The notes: generated by a model not told the origin, from the sequence alone. A stretch of DNA of 64,000 nucleotides from Cellulomonas fengjieae (GCF_018388465.1 NZ_CP074404.1:2542001-2606000), one strand, 5' to 3'; positions 10,634 to 20,700 are shown, counted from the first letter of the stretch. Program-made: numbers and translations.

Positions 10634-12115
10634 TCAGTAGCGGTAGTGGTCCGCCTTGTACGGACCGGCCACGTCGATGCCCAGGTACTCGGCCTGCGAC
10701 TTGGTCAGCTCCGTGAGCCGGACGCCGAGGGCGCCCAGGTGCAGGCGCGCGACCTTCTCGTCGAGGACCTTGGGCAGCCGGTACACCTCGCGGGCGTACT
10801 CGTCCGGCTTGGTGAACAGCTCGATCTGACCGATCACCTGGTTGGAGAACGAGTTGCTCATCACGAACGACGGGTGGCCGGTGGCGTTGCCCAGGTTCAG
10901 CAGCCGACCCTCGGACAGCACGATGATCGAGCGCTCAGGACCCACCTCGTCGGCGGGGAAGGTCCACTCGTGCACCTGCGGCTTGATCTCGGTGCGGGTG
11001 ATCCCCGGCACGGCCGCGAGCCCCGCCATGTCGATCTCGTTGTCGAAGTGCCCGATGTTGCCGACGATGGCCTTGTTCTTCATCCGGGACATGTGCGCGG
11101 CCGAGACGACGTCCTTGTTGCCGGTCGTGGTGATGACGAAGTCGGCCTGGTCGATGACGTCGTCCAGGAGAGTCACCTGGAAGCCGTCCATCGCCGCCTG
11201 GAGCGCGCAGATCGGGTCCACCTCGGAGATGATGACGCGCGCGCCCTGCCCGCGCAGCGCCTCCGCCGCCCCCTTGCCCACGTCGCCGTAGCCCGCGACG
11301 AACGCGACCTTGCCGCCCATGAGAACGTCCGTCGCCCGGTTGATCCCGTCCGGGAGCGAGTGCCGGATGCCGTACTTGTTGTCGAACTTGGACTTGGTCA
11401 CCGAGTCGTTGACGTTGATCGCGGGGAACAGCAGGCCACCCGCCTCCGCCAGCTGGTACAGGCGGTGCACGCCGGTCGTCGTCTCCTCGGTCACGCCCTT
11501 GATCTGGGCCGCGATCGTGGTCCAGCGCTGCGGGTCCGCCGCGAGCGAGCGCCGCAGCGTGTCCAGGATGACGAGCAGCTCCTCGGAGTAGCCCTGCTCC
11601 CCCGGACCGGGGTCGGCGGGCACGGCGCCGGCCGCCTCGTACTGGACGCCCTTGTGCACCAGGAGGGTCGCGTCGCCGCCGTCGTCCAGGATCATGTTCG
11701 GCCCCGTCCCGCCCGGCCAGACGAGGATCTGCTCGGTGCACTCCCAGTACTCCTCGAGGGACTCGCCCTTCCAGGCGAACACCGGCACCCCGGCCGGCGC
11801 GTCGACCGACCCGTGCGGGCCCACGACGACGGCGGCGGCGGCCTCGTCCTGCGTCGAGAAGATGTTGCAGGACGCCCAGCGGACCTCGGCGCCGAGGGCG
11901 ACGAGGGTCTCGATCAGCACCGCCGTCTGCACGGTCATGTGCAGCGAGCCTGCGACGCGCGCACCGGCGAGGGGCTGGGTGGGACCGAACTCGGTGCGCA
12001 GGGCCATGAGGCCTGGCATCTCGTGCTCGGCCAGGCGGATCTGGTGACGGCCGGCCTCCGCGAGGGTCAGGTCGCGGACCTTGTACTGGCCGGGGAGCTC
12101 GCTGAACGTGGGCAT
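10634..12115 (-). CDS. ahcY: S-adenosyl-L-homocysteine hydrolase
   Basis: Cytoplasmic NAD-dependent enzyme that splits S-adenosylhomocysteine into adenosine and homocysteine, removing the product inhibitor of SAM methyltransferases. 493 residues, the usual actinobacterial length. It opens [16 protein letters not shown]; the conserved DDGGDATLL, the NAD-binding GYGDVGKG and the C-terminal PDHYRY-like end (KADHYRY) are all present. The ATG at 12115 has AGGAG 4-5 nt upstream, better than the longer ATG at 12136. It is convergent with RDD. At least three methyltransferase-type genes in the glycan cluster would generate its substrate, although ahcY is a housekeeping gene here. Confidence 0.97.
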   Translation of the reverse strand: MPTFSELPGQYKVRDLTLAEAGRHQIRLAEHEMPGLMALRTEFGPTQPLAGARVAGSLHMTVQTAVLIETLVALGAEVRWASCNIFSTQDEAAAAVVVGPHGSVDAPAGVPVFAWKGESLEEYWECTEQILVWPGGTGPNMILDDGGDATLLVHKGVQYEAAGAVPADPGPGEQGYSEELLVILDTLRRSLAADPQRWTTIAAQIKGVTEETTTGVHRLYQLAEAGGLLFPAINVNDSVTKSKFDNKYGIRHSLPDGINRATDVLMGGKVAFVAGYGDVGKGAAEALRGQGARVIISEVDPICALQAAMDGFQVTLLDDVIDQADFVITTTGNKDVVSAAHMSRMKNKAIVGNIGHFDNEIDMAGLAAVPGITRTEIKPQVHEWTFPADEVGPERSIIVLSEGRLLNLGNATGHPSFVMSNSFSNQVIGQIELFTKPDEYAREVYRLPKVLDEKVARLHLGALGVRLTELTKSQAEYLGIDVAGPYKADHYRY

Positions 12116-12260
12116 CTCACTCCTGAGGGTGCGCATGTGGGCGTGGCCGACCGGGGCATGCGCCCTGGTCGTTCGCGCCGGCGCGACCCCTCTCGGTCTG
12201 CGGGCATCACCCACGCCGTCCCGGCCATGCTAGCCGGGTGTGAGCCGCGCCACACCGTCC

Positions 12261-12301
12261 CAGGTCAGACGGGGTCAGACCCGGTCAGACCCGGCTCAGA
12301 C
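12261..12301. repeat. 10-bp tandem repeat over the Trm112-like stop codon
   Basis: The core GGTCAGAC recurs with 10-bp period at 12263, 12273 and 12283, and a fourth imperfect copy (GGCTCAGAC) contains the stop of the minus-strand gene ending at 12296. It also forms part of the upstream region of ahcY. Confidence 0.8.
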
Positions 12302-12508
12302 CCGAGGAACCGGCACACCCTCGGTGACGAGCAGCACGGGGATCCCGTCGCGCACCGGGTAGGCGAGCGGGTTGTCCGGGTCCGTCGACACGAGCGTCGG
12401 CTCGCCGTCGGGACCGACGCCGTCGACCAGCGTCGCGCCCGTGGCGGGGCAGCGCAGGAGCTCGCGCGCCCACGGCTCGAGCGAGCGTCCGTCCTCGGTC
12501 GCGCCCAT
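12296..12508 (-). CDS. Trm112-like small protein
   Basis: 70 residues of the Trm112p-like family (PF03966): WARELLRCPATGATL near the N-terminus and the family hallmark YPVRDGIPVLL near residues 52-62. Trm112 proteins bind and activate SAM methyltransferases in eukaryotes and archaea; bacterial homologues are small partners of unknown target. The usual four-cysteine zinc site is reduced to one visible Cys. The ATG overlaps the phosphomannomutase stop (ATGA), a fixed arrangement in many actinobacteria. The stop codon lies in a 10-bp tandem repeat. Confidence 0.85.
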   Translation of the reverse strand: MGATEDGRSLEPWARELLRCPATGATLVDGVGPDGEPTLVSTDPDNPLAYPVRDGIPVLLVTEGVPVPRV

Positions 12509-13971
12509 CAGGACGCGCCGTCCTGACGGACCAGCGCGAGCACGTCGTCGCGGACCTTCTCCATGATGTCCTCGTCCGCCGCCTCGACGTTGAGCCGCAG
12601 CAGCGGCTCGGTGTTCGACGCCCGCAGGTTGAACCACCACTGCGGGTGGCCGTCCCAGTGCGACACCGTCAGGCCGTCCAGCTCGTCGACGGTGACCGGC
12701 CCCGCGCCCTGCTGCGTCACGTACGCCTCGACGACGCGCGCGCGGGCCGCCGGGACGTCGGACACGCGGGAGTTGATCTCGCCGCTGGCCGAGTACGGCT
12801 GGAACTGCAGGGCCAGCGCGGACAGCGGGTGAGGCTGACCGCCGAGGGCGGCCAGCACGTGCATCGCCGCGAGCATGCCCGTGTCGGCGAAGAAGAAGTC
12901 GCGGAAGTAGTAGTGCGCGCTGTGCTCGCCGCCGAAGACCGCGTCGTGCTCGGCCATCTGCGCCTTGATGAACGAGTGGCCCACGCGGGTGCGCACGGTC
13001 GTCGCCCCCGCGGCCGTGAGCAGGTCCGGAACCACCTGGGAGGTGATGAGGTTGTGGATCACGGTCGGCGTGCGGCCCGCGGCGCGCTCGCGCTCGACCT
13101 CGCGCAGGCCGACCAGCGCCGTGATGGCCGACGGGCTGACCGGGTCGCCGTTCTCGTCGATGACGAAGCAGCGGTCGGCGTCGCCGTCGAACGCGAGACC
13201 GAGGTCCGCGCCGTGCTCCACGACCGCGGCCTGCAGGTCCCGGAGGTTCTCCGGCTCGAGCGGGTTGGCCTCGTGGTTGGGGAACGTGCCGTCCAGCTCG
13301 AAGTACAGCGGCACGACGTCCAGCGGGAGCGCCGGCAGCCCTGCCCCCGTGCCGAGCACGGCCGGCGCCGTGAAGCCGCCCATGCCGTTGCCCGCGTCGA
13401 CGACGACCTTGAGCGGGCGGATGCCGGACAGGTCCACCAGCGACCGCAGGAACGAGGCGTACTCGGCCAGCATGTCGCGGTCCTCCACCGTCCCACGCTG
13501 GGCGGCGTCGACCTCGGGCACCGAGCCGGCGAGGTAGTCGCCCGCCAGCTCGCGCACGGTGGTCAGCCCGCTGTCCTGGCCGACCGGGCGGGCACCGGCC
13601 CGGCACAGCTTGATGCCGTTGTACTGCGCGGGGTTGTGGCTCGCGGTGAACATGGCGCCGGGGATGCCGAGCACGCCGGACGCGAAGTACAGGCCGTCCG
13701 TCGACGCGAGGCCGATCCGGATGACGTCGACGCCGCGCGCGGCCAGGCCGTCGGCGAAGGCCGCCACCAGCTCGGGGCCGGACGGCCGCATGTCGTTGGC
13801 GATGACGACGCGGGGGCGGTCCGTCGCCTCGGGGAGCACCACCACGTCGGCGAACGCCGCGCCGATCGCGCGGGCGACGGCGGGGTTCAGCTCGTCGGGG
13901 ACGACACCTCGGACGTCGTAGGCCTTGATGAGGGCAGTCAGATCGACACGGTCGGCTGCTGGGGAGGTCAC
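12508..13971 (-). CDS. manB: phosphomannomutase/phosphoglucomutase
   Basis: Converts mannose-6-phosphate to mannose-1-phosphate (and often the glucose pair) for GDP-mannose synthesis. 487 residues of the alpha-D-phosphohexomutase family. Catalytic phosphoserine motif TASHNP with Ser111, metal-binding DGDADR at 262-267, sugar-binding GGEHSAHYY near 345, and the phosphate-binding RASNTEP near the C-terminus. GTG start at 13971 with a TACGAT box 6 nt upstream. It feeds the same pool as manA at 22639 and the gmd-type enzymes at 51.7-53.7 kb. The GDP-mannose pyrophosphorylase itself is not in the window. Confidence 0.95.
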   Translation of the reverse strand: MTSPAADRVDLTALIKAYDVRGVVPDELNPAVARAIGAAFADVVVLPEATDRPRVVIANDMRPSGPELVAAFADGLAARGVDVIRIGLASTDGLYFASGVLGIPGAMFTASHNPAQYNGIKLCRAGARPVGQDSGLTTVRELAGDYLAGSVPEVDAAQRGTVEDRDMLAEYASFLRSLVDLSGIRPLKVVVDAGNGMGGFTAPAVLGTGAGLPALPLDVVPLYFELDGTFPNHEANPLEPENLRDLQAAVVEHGADLGLAFDGDADRCFVIDENGDPVSPSAITALVGLREVERERAAGRTPTVIHNLITSQVVPDLLTAAGATTVRTRVGHSFIKAQMAEHDAVFGGEHSAHYYFRDFFFADTGMLAAMHVLAALGGQPHPLSALALQFQPYSASGEINSRVSDVPAARARVVEAYVTQQGAGPVTVDELDGLTVSHWDGHPQWWFNLRASNTEPLLRLNVEAADEDIMEKVRDDVLALVRQDGAS

Positions 13972-13977
13972 GCGGTC

Positions 13978-13983
13978 ATCGTA
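13978..13983 (-). promoter_or_regulatory. -10 element of manB, leaderless type
   Basis: TACGAT on the minus strand, exactly 6 nt before the manB GTG. No ribosome site is visible between them. Confidence 0.55.
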
Positions 13984-14019
13984 CCGGGGACGAAGACCGT
14001 CCCGGTCGGGCCCGACGGC

Positions 14020-14295
14020 TCAGGCGGGACCACCGACGACGTCGTCACGGTCCAGCGGGACACCGCGACCGTCGAGCGGGAACCAGTTGCGCTGCTCGCA
14101 GGCCGGGCACGACACGAAGACCACCTGCCGCCCGTCGGCGAGGGCCATCCGGATCCGGGTCAGCTCGGTGTCGCCGCACCGCAGGCACGCCGCGGTTCCG
14201 GGCACGCCGGGACCGTGCGGCTGGCTGATCGAGCCCAGTGGCTCCCCGGCACGCTCCGCGCGTGCACGCGCTGCCTCGCCCTTGCGGCGCGCCAC
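14020..14295 (-). CDS. small hypothetical protein with two CxxC pairs
   Basis: 91 residues. The N-terminal third is basic (ARRKGEAARARAERAG). A compact C-terminal part carries CLRCGDTELT and SCPACEQRNWFPLDG, two CxxC pairs that probably bind one zinc ion as a ribbon. The GTG at 14295 lies 1 nt after the DUF3499 stop, so the pair is translationally linked, and manB begins 49 nt after its stop. The ribbon and position suggest a nucleic-acid or protein-interaction role. I do not recognise a named family, and the function is unknown. Confidence 0.75.
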   Translation of the reverse strand: MARRKGEAARARAERAGEPLGSISQPHGPGVPGTAACLRCGDTELTRIRMALADGRQVVFVSCPACEQRNWFPLDGRGVPLDRDDVVGGPA

Positions 14296-14296
14296 G

Positions 14297-14665
14297 TCAG
14301 CCGTCCCCGCGCAGCACGCGGAGGTGACCGCGGCGAGGGCCGTCGACCAGCGCGGCACCGAGCGTGGGCACGGGCACCGTTTCGGGCTCCGTGCGGCGGC
14401 CGGCCTCGCGCACCGCGTCGGCCAGCGCCAGCAGGTCGTCCCGGCTCGGCGGCGCGGGCGTGAACTCGGGCGTGAGCCGGACGACCTCCCACCCGCGGGG
14501 GGCCGTGAGCCGCTCGGCGTGCTCGATGCACAGGTCGTACGAGTGCGGCTCGGCCTGCTGCGCCAGGGGTCCCAGCACGGCGGTCGAGTCGGCGTACACA
14601 TAGGTCAGCGTGGCCACGGCCGCACGGCCGCAGGCCGTGCGCGAGCACTGCCTCACGGATCTCAC
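14297..14665 (-). CDS. DUF3499 family protein
   Basis: 122 residues opening with RQCSRTACGRAAVATLTYVYADSTA, then CIEHAERLTAPRGWEVVRL, the two conserved blocks of DUF3499. Three conserved cysteines (two early, one in DLCIEHAE) with the His suggest a metal site. The family sits upstream of phosphomannomutase in many actinobacteria, opposite a metallopeptidase gene, exactly as here. GTG start with a TACGGT box 6 nt before it. Function unknown. Confidence 0.88.
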   Translation of the reverse strand: MRSVRQCSRTACGRAAVATLTYVYADSTAVLGPLAQQAEPHSYDLCIEHAERLTAPRGWEVVRLTPEFTPAPPSRDDLLALADAVREAGRRTEPETVPVPTLGAALVDGPRRGHLRVLRGDG

Positions 14666-14671
14666 GGGGTG

Positions 14672-14677
14672 ACCGTA
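14672..14677 (-). promoter_or_regulatory. -10 element of DUF3499 gene, leaderless type
   Basis: TACGGT on the minus strand, 6 nt before the GTG at 14665. It is divergent from the TACAGT box at 14730-14735. Confidence 0.5.
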
Positions 14678-14729
14678 CCCCCGGGCACCCGGACGCGGGT
14701 GTCCCCCACGCCGTCGCCCCTCCCCGATC

Positions 14730-14735
14730 TACAGT
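14730..14735 (+). promoter_or_regulatory. -10 element, leaderless type
   Basis: TACAGT, 6 nt before the GTG at 14742, with no ribosome site. Confidence 0.55.
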
Positions 14736-14741
14736 GCTCGG

Positions 14742-15233
14742 GTGAGCTCTGCACCTCCGCCCGCCCGCCGACCGTCGGGGATCGGCCGCCGCGCCCTCGC
14801 GCAGCCCACCGCGGTCGCCCCCGTGCGTCGGCGCGACCGTCGTGGGCGGGGGCCGCGTGGACCGCTGCTGCCCAGCACCATGCCGGCCTACCGGACGCGG
14901 GCCGAGCGCTTCGACGACCTGGTCCTCGACGCGGTGGAGCGCATCGAGCGGACCTGGGCCCGTCAGCTGGACGGCACCGAGTTCGCGGTCGAGGACGTCC
15001 CGCCGTCCGACCCCGCTCCGTGGGAGCACGGCGGAGTCCCGCTGGGTCGGTACTTCCCGCCCGACGCCGGGCTCCCCGCACGGATCCTGGTGTACCGCCG
15101 GCCGGTCGAGGCGCGCGCGACCGACCCGGCCGACCTGGCGGACCTGGTCCGCGACGTCGTCGTCGAGCAGGTCGCCCACCTGCTGGGGCGCGCACCCGAG
15201 GACGTGGACCCCGGCTACGGCGATGCCCACTAG
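14742..15233 (+). CDS. metallopeptidase-family protein (zincin-like, degenerate motif)
   Basis: 163 residues. The basic N-terminal tail (about 45 residues) precedes a compact domain of the PF06262 possible-zinc-metallopeptidase type. It includes RAERFDDLVLDAVERIE and the end block LVRDVVVEQVAHLLG, then a C-terminal acidic tail. In catalytic members this last block reads HExxH; here the first His and the Glu are replaced (EQVAH), so zinc binding and proteolysis are doubtful. It is divergent from DUF3499, a conserved actinobacterial arrangement. GTG start with a TACAGT box 6 nt upstream. Confidence 0.82.
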   Translation: MSSAPPPARRPSGIGRRALAQPTAVAPVRRRDRRGRGPRGPLLPSTMPAYRTRAERFDDLVLDAVERIERTWARQLDGTEFAVEDVPPSDPAPWEHGGVPLGRYFPPDAGLPARILVYRRPVEARATDPADLADLVRDVVVEQVAHLLGRAPEDVDPGYGDAH

Positions 15234-15245
15234 CCTGTCCGGACG

Positions 15246-16112
15246 ATGAGCACCGCCGAACCTGCCCTGCCCCCCGCCGTCCGCGTCGTCTGCGTCGTCT
15301 ACCACCCCGGTGACGAGCTCGCGACCTTCGCCCGGACCCTGGCCACCGCCTCGACGGCGCCGGTCGAGCTGGTGATCGTCGACAACGGCACGGACGCGTC
15401 CGTCGCGCGCGAGGTGGCCGACGAGTTCGGCGCCCGGCTGGTGGCCACCGGGGCGAACCTCGGCTACGGGGGCGGCGCGAACGCGGGTGCGGCCGGGACC
15501 ACGGCGCCGTGGATCGTGGTCGCGAACTCCGACATCGAGTGGCAGCCCGGCTCGCTGGACGTGCTCCTCGAGGCCGGCCGGTCCGACCCGCGCATCGGGT
15601 CCGTCGGCCCGACCCTGCTCAACACCGACGGGACCGTGTACCCGTCCGCGCGCGAGCTGCCGTCGCTGACGCAGGGGGCCGGCCATGCGCTGTTCGTGCG
15701 CTTCTGGCCCGGCAACCCGTGGACCCGGCGGTACCGGGCGCACGAGCGCGACGCCTCGGTCCGACGACCCGCGGGGTGGTTGTCGGGCGCCTGCCTGCTC
15801 CTACGCCGGGAGGCGTTCGAGGCCGTGGGCGGCTTCGACGACGGCTACTTTATGTTCTTCGAGGACGTCGACCTCGGCGAGCGCCTCGGACGGGCCGGGT
15901 GGGTCAACCTGTACGTGCCGGAGGCGCAGGTCACGCACGTCGGAGGCACCTCCTGGCGCGCCAAGCCCGCCGCCATGATCTCCGCGCACCACGCGAGCGC
16001 CGCCCGGTACGTCGGGCGCCGCTACCCGCACTGGTACCAGTGGCCCGTCCGCATGGCGGCCACCCTCGGGCTGCGCCTGCGGGAACGCGCGGAGCTGCGC
16101 GCCGCGCACTGA
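15246..16112 (+). CDS. wbbL: GT2 glycosyltransferase, WbbL-like rhamnosyltransferase
   Basis: 288 residues, GT-A fold. Nucleotide-binding VIVDNG near residues 43-48, the metal-binding NSD at 94-96, and the late block FFEDVDLGERLGRAGW (about 202-217), closely matching actinobacterial WbbL. WbbL transfers rhamnose from dTDP-rhamnose to GlcNAc-PP-polyprenol, making the linker that joins wall polysaccharide to peptidoglycan. It lies 12 nt after the metallopeptidase-like gene, and a TAGCCT box overlaps that stop, 9 nt before this ATG. The gene name is by similarity; other rhamnosyltransferases share the pattern. rmlA and rmlD in the window would serve its donor. Confidence 0.72.
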   Translation: MSTAEPALPPAVRVVCVVYHPGDELATFARTLATASTAPVELVIVDNGTDASVAREVADEFGARLVATGANLGYGGGANAGAAGTTAPWIVVANSDIEWQPGSLDVLLEAGRSDPRIGSVGPTLLNTDGTVYPSARELPSLTQGAGHALFVRFWPGNPWTRRYRAHERDASVRRPAGWLSGACLLLRREAFEAVGGFDDGYFMFFEDVDLGERLGRAGWVNLYVPEAQVTHVGGTSWRAKPAAMISAHHASAARYVGRRYPHWYQWPVRMAATLGLRLRERAELRAAH

Positions 16113-16121
16113 GCGGCTGCC

Positions 16122-16137
16122 GGCCGGGTCACCGGCC
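16122..16137. terminator. short GC hairpin between convergent genes
   Basis: GGCCGG-GTCA-CCGGCC, a 6-bp perfect stem with a 4-nt loop, in the 32-nt gap between the stops of the WbbL-like and DUF5719 genes. No T-run. A weak bidirectional terminator candidate. Confidence 0.35.
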
Positions 16138-16144
16138 TGCTGCG

Positions 16145-17779
16145 TCAGCGGGTGCCGAAGCGCGGGTCCTCACGGACCGCGACGTCCGCCGCCCTGCGGG
16201 GCACGGGGACGGGGTCGAGCACCGAGACGAGGAAACCGTCGGGCCGGGCCACCTCGGCGACGAGGGCCCAGGCCAGTCCGACGTCGGCACCGTCCTCGGT
16301 GACCAGGTCGACGCCCACGACCCCCGCCGGAGGTGCCGGCGGCGCAGCCGGGTCGGCGACGGCGACGTCACCACTGCCGGCCGCGAGGTCGTCGACCGAC
16401 CAGGACGCGGTCGTCCCGGCGGCGAGCCGTAGCCGCCGCTCGGCGAGCACGGCACCGTCGGCGCCGAGCAGCCGCAGGGTCGCCGTCGCCTCGCCGCCGG
16501 CCGCCGGGTCGGTGTCGCCCGAGACGGCTCCGACCACGAGCGTCCCACTGGTGCCGTCCGGCACGGCGACGACCCCGCTGCGACCGACGGGGGTCGAGGC
16601 GGCCCAGGCGCGCTCGACGCTCGGGACGTCGTCCAGCTCGCCGACGGTTCCGGGACGCGTCAGCACGGCGGCGGCGAGCACGGGCTCGTCGGCGTCCACC
16701 ACGACGGTGTAGGCACCCGCGGGCAGGCCGCCCAGCGGGATGTCGGTCACCTCACCGGGCACCAGGGCCAGCGCCTCGGCGCCGGGCAGCACGGTGGCGC
16801 CCGCCGGTCCGAGCAGCGTGACCCGCGCCGTGGTGGCCGTCTCCCCCGGCACGAGCAGCCGGAGCGCGGAGACCGCCGGGTCGTCGACCGCCGAGGTGAC
16901 CACCGCGACACCGGGCACCACCTGTCGGCGCGCCGGCGCCGCTCCCGGCACCACCAGATCGGTCCCGGCTGGGGTGAAGCCGTCGAGGGCCGAGTCCTGG
17001 ACGTGCACGCCGACCCGGCCCCCGGTCGCGGTCACGTGCAGGGCGAGGCGGCGCTGCTCGGCGGCCACGCCGCCCAGGACCACCACGCGCTGCGCGCCGG
17101 GTGCCACGAGGAAGCGCTCGCCCGACAGGTCGACGGGACCGGACGGGCCCCAGAGCTCGAGGGTGACCTCGGCGGGCGTCGACCCGGCGTTGTCCAGGAC
17201 GAGCTGTGCGGTGCTGGTGAGGTCGGTGGCACCCCCAAGCAACCACGCGTCGGCGGTCGGCTGCTGGCACGACGCCGCGGAAAGGCCGCGCAGGTCCCCC
17301 GCGGTGACCAGGCCGGCGGCCGACGCGGCGACGCGGGCGGGAGCGGCGCCGGGCTCGGCGAGCACGACCTGAGGTCCGGAGGTCCCGGTGACCACGGCAG
17401 TGCTGCCGCCCGGGGCGAGCGTCGCCGTCGTCGCGGACCGATCGAGCGATCCGACGGTCCCGGCCGAGCCCGGCTCGCCGTCGGGGACGGACGTGACCGC
17501 GGTGACGGTCGTCACGGGGTCCACGGGGGTCGGGTCGAAGGCCGAGTCCCCGCGCCCGGTGTCGTCCGGCTGGATCAGTGGGCCTGCGCACACGAGGGTC
17601 GAGAGGGCGGGCGGCACGGAGATCCGTGCGGCGGCGACGGGGTCGTCGGACGAGCCGGGCATCCGGGCACCCGCCACCACGACGGCGACCGTCAGGCCCA
17701 CGACGACCAGCCCCGACGCGGCCCGGGAGCTCCGCCCCCACCACACGGACCGCGTGCCGGGCACGCCTTCCCCGCTCAT
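16145..17779 (-). CDS. DUF5719 family secreted/membrane-anchored protein
   Basis: 544 residues. An N-terminal membrane anchor (about 18-40, preceded by basic residues) is followed by a large Ala/Val/Gly/Thr-rich extracellular beta-type region without Cys-rich or catalytic motifs. This matches DUF5719, an actinobacterial family found beside the giant GT2 membrane protein. Its ATG overlaps that gene's stop (ATGA). It probably stands outside the membrane as an accessory to the glycosyltransferase. That role is inferred only from fixed adjacency. It is convergent with the WbbL-like gene. Confidence 0.82.
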   Translation of the reverse strand: MSGEGVPGTRSVWWGRSSRAASGLVVVGLTVAVVVAGARMPGSSDDPVAAARISVPPALSTLVCAGPLIQPDDTGRGDSAFDPTPVDPVTTVTAVTSVPDGEPGSAGTVGSLDRSATTATLAPGGSTAVVTGTSGPQVVLAEPGAAPARVAASAAGLVTAGDLRGLSAASCQQPTADAWLLGGATDLTSTAQLVLDNAGSTPAEVTLELWGPSGPVDLSGERFLVAPGAQRVVVLGGVAAEQRRLALHVTATGGRVGVHVQDSALDGFTPAGTDLVVPGAAPARRQVVPGVAVVTSAVDDPAVSALRLLVPGETATTARVTLLGPAGATVLPGAEALALVPGEVTDIPLGGLPAGAYTVVVDADEPVLAAAVLTRPGTVGELDDVPSVERAWAASTPVGRSGVVAVPDGTSGTLVVGAVSGDTDPAAGGEATATLRLLGADGAVLAERRLRLAAGTTASWSVDDLAAGSGDVAVADPAAPPAPPAGVVGVDLVTEDGADVGLAWALVAEVARPDGFLVSVLDPVPVPRRAADVAVREDPRFGTR

Positions 17780-20700
17780 GTGCGCACCCCTCGGCGACGG
17801 CGCACCGGCGCCGCCAGCAGGAGCGTGACCAGGGCGACCAGGCCCTGCACCGCGAGCCAGGGCGTGCGGTCGGGACTGTCGTACCGGACCTCGAGGTCTC
17901 CGCCGTCCGCGCCGAGCGCGAACGTCTGGCGCCAGCCGCCCTCCACCGCACGCAGGGGCCGACCGTCGAGCCAGGCGTGCCAGTGCGGATCGGCACGCTC
18001 GGCGAGGACCAGCAGCCGGGCCGCGTCGCCGGCCGGCAGGGCCGTGTCCACGGTGCGGTCGCGCGAGGCCACCGGCACGACGGGCACGGTCGGGTCGGTG
18101 ACGTCCGCGCTGACGGGCACGACGCGCGCCCACGCCGGGACCACGCTCGGTGCCTGCCCCCCGGCCACGGCGGCGGTCGCCTGAACCCGCCACAGCGTCC
18201 CGGTCGCGTTCTGCGTCACCCGCTCCAGGCCGGCCGTCGAGTCGAGCCTGCTGACGAGCTCGTCGCGCTGCGCCTGCGCGACCTGGGGGTCGACGCCGCC
18301 GAGGTCGTCGGGAACGGGGGGCACGACCACGTCGGCCACCGCCAGGGCGGCGAGCTCGCCCGCCACGTCTCCGGTCGCCGCCGTCGCCAGTCGCGCGACG
18401 AGCGCGTCCACCTCCAGGGTCGCGGCATCGGCAGCGGTCGGGTCCGGCGTGAGCAGGTCACCGCTCAGGGCGCGGGTCGACCCCGAAGCGGCCTGGTCGA
18501 CGAGCTGCGGACCGTCACCGCGCATCAGCTGCCAGGTGACCGTGGAGACCTCGGCGTCGACGCTGGGCTCGAGGCTGACGGTGAGCACGCGGGACGAGAG
18601 GTCCGAGACCTGCGCCTGTCGGCCGACGGCGGGCACGATCGCCCGCTCGATGCTCCGCAGCCCGACGGCGTCGCCGCTGCGGGCCTGCCAGGTCCACGTG
18701 CCGAGCCAGGCGACCGGGACGACGACGGCGACGGCCGTGACCAGTGCGACCACGGGCTGGCGCCAGCCGAACGTGTAGTGCGCGAGCCGGACCCGGAGCT
18801 GGTCCGCGCCGATGACGGCCGCCGTCAGCAGGCCGGCGCCGGCCAACGAGAGCGGGGGCCCGGCCCAGCCGTGGACCACGACGCCGTCGGACACGGTGAC
18901 CGGGATCGCGACGACCAGGGTGGCCGTCGCGGCACCCAGTGCCGCGACGATCCACGCGCCGCGCACCGCGCGCGAGACCGGGGCGCCCCGCAGGAGCGCG
19001 AGCCCGGCGAGGAGCAGCACCACGGCCCCGAGCGCGAGCGGCCACCCCTGCGCGAGCACGGGCGGTAGGCCGTCGGGGACGAGCGAGGACGCGTCGGCCG
19101 GGACGCCGAGCAGCCGGCTCACCGGGCCCGCGGGGTCCGACGCGCTCTGCAGGCCCGGGTCCGCGACGAGCAGGCGCCAGCCCGCGAGCCCACGCCCCGC
19201 CGCCTCCACGAGCGTCGGACCGAGCAGCGCGAGCGCCGGCACGGCCACGAGCAGCACCCGACCGCGGCCGCGCGGGGCACACAGGGCCACGACGCAGAGC
19301 GCGAGGATGCCCGGGACAAGCAGGACCGGGGCGCCGGCGACGACGAACGCGAAGGCGATCGAGGCGGCTGCGGCGGCGGTGATGGACCCCGTCGGGTCCG
19401 GTGCCCCCACCCGCGCCGGCGCGGGCTCGACCACGGCCGGGACGTCGCCGCTCACCCGGGGGGTGGGCACCGTGGGAGTGCCGCGGACCGGCGTCTCCAC
19501 CTCGAGCTCGGTCACCCCGTCCTGCCGCTGCGCCGTCGCGACGCCGGACAGCACCTGGTCCACCCGCTGCACGCCGACCGCCCGGGCGAGGCCGAGGGCC
19601 AGCCACGGCAGCGCGACGTGGGCCAGGACGCCGCCGAGCCGCCCGTCACCCAGGCTCAGGAGCAGGACGGGCGCGCCGGCCCAGACGACGGCGGCCCACG
19701 CGCGCACACCGACCGAACGCGTCGCCGCGCCGGCTGCCGCCCACGCACCGACGCCGGCGAGGACCACCGAACCGAGCAGCAGCACGGCCACCGCGGCCGA
19801 CGTCGACCCGCCGACGAGTGCCGTGGGCGCAGCCAGCATGGTCAGCAGGGCGTCGGCCGGGCCGGGTCCGCCCAGCCCGCCCGCGACCCAGCCGGACGTG
19901 GCGGTGGACCACAGCTCGCCGAGCCGCGCGGAGGCGGGCAGCAGGGCGTCGCCGACCAGGCTCGCTCCGCCCGCGACGGGGCCGAGCAGCGCGCCGAGCG
20001 CCGAGCCGACGGTCAGCACCAGGACGCCGACGACCGCGGCCAGCACGGTGCGCCGCCGCGTCGCCAGCGCGGCCAGCTCCCGCAGCTCGAGCTCGCTGGG
20101 CGCCTGGACCACGCGCCGGGCCTCGGCCCGCGCCAGGCGGCGGTCGTGCGCCTGCGACCAGACGTCGCGCCATCCGGCCTGCAGGGGCCGCAGGTCGCGC
20201 CGCGGCATGCGTCGGCTGCGGGCGGCGCGGCGGCGCGCGCGCAGGATGCCGTCCGGCCGGGCCAGGGCGCCCAGCGCCGCGCGCACCTCGTCGACGGCCA
20301 TGCCGGGCTGCTTGACGGCGAGCTGGCACAGGGCGCGCACGACGGCGGCGAGCAGGGCGAAGACCACGACCACGGGCAGCAGCGGCAGCGGTGCGGCGAC
20401 GAGGCGGCTGTGCACCAGCGCACGGCGGCGGGCGGCGAACGAGCGGCGGGGGTCGGCGCGGTCGTCCTCCCCGTCGCCGTCGACGTCGACGGGCTCACCG
20501 GCGCCCGAGGCGGTGGAGCGCAGGCCGAGGTAGCCGGCCTGCGCGTGGCGGACCACGGCCGACGGGACGACGACGACCCGATGACCGGCCAGCCGGGCGC
20601 GCCGCGACAGGTCGAAACCGTCGCCGAACGGGCCGAGGAGGGGATCGGTGCCGCCGAGCTCGTCCCAGACGTCGCGCCGCACGAGCGCGCCGACGATGCC

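Noticed and set aside
12116..12300. SAH riboswitch upstream of ahcY
   Set aside because: The conserved core sequence is not recognisable by eye; kept only as a low-interest finding.
10646..12526. Plus-strand open frame of about 620 codons over ahcY
   Set aside because: Antisense to ahcY, Arg/His/Asp-rich and without homology; a shadow of the real gene.
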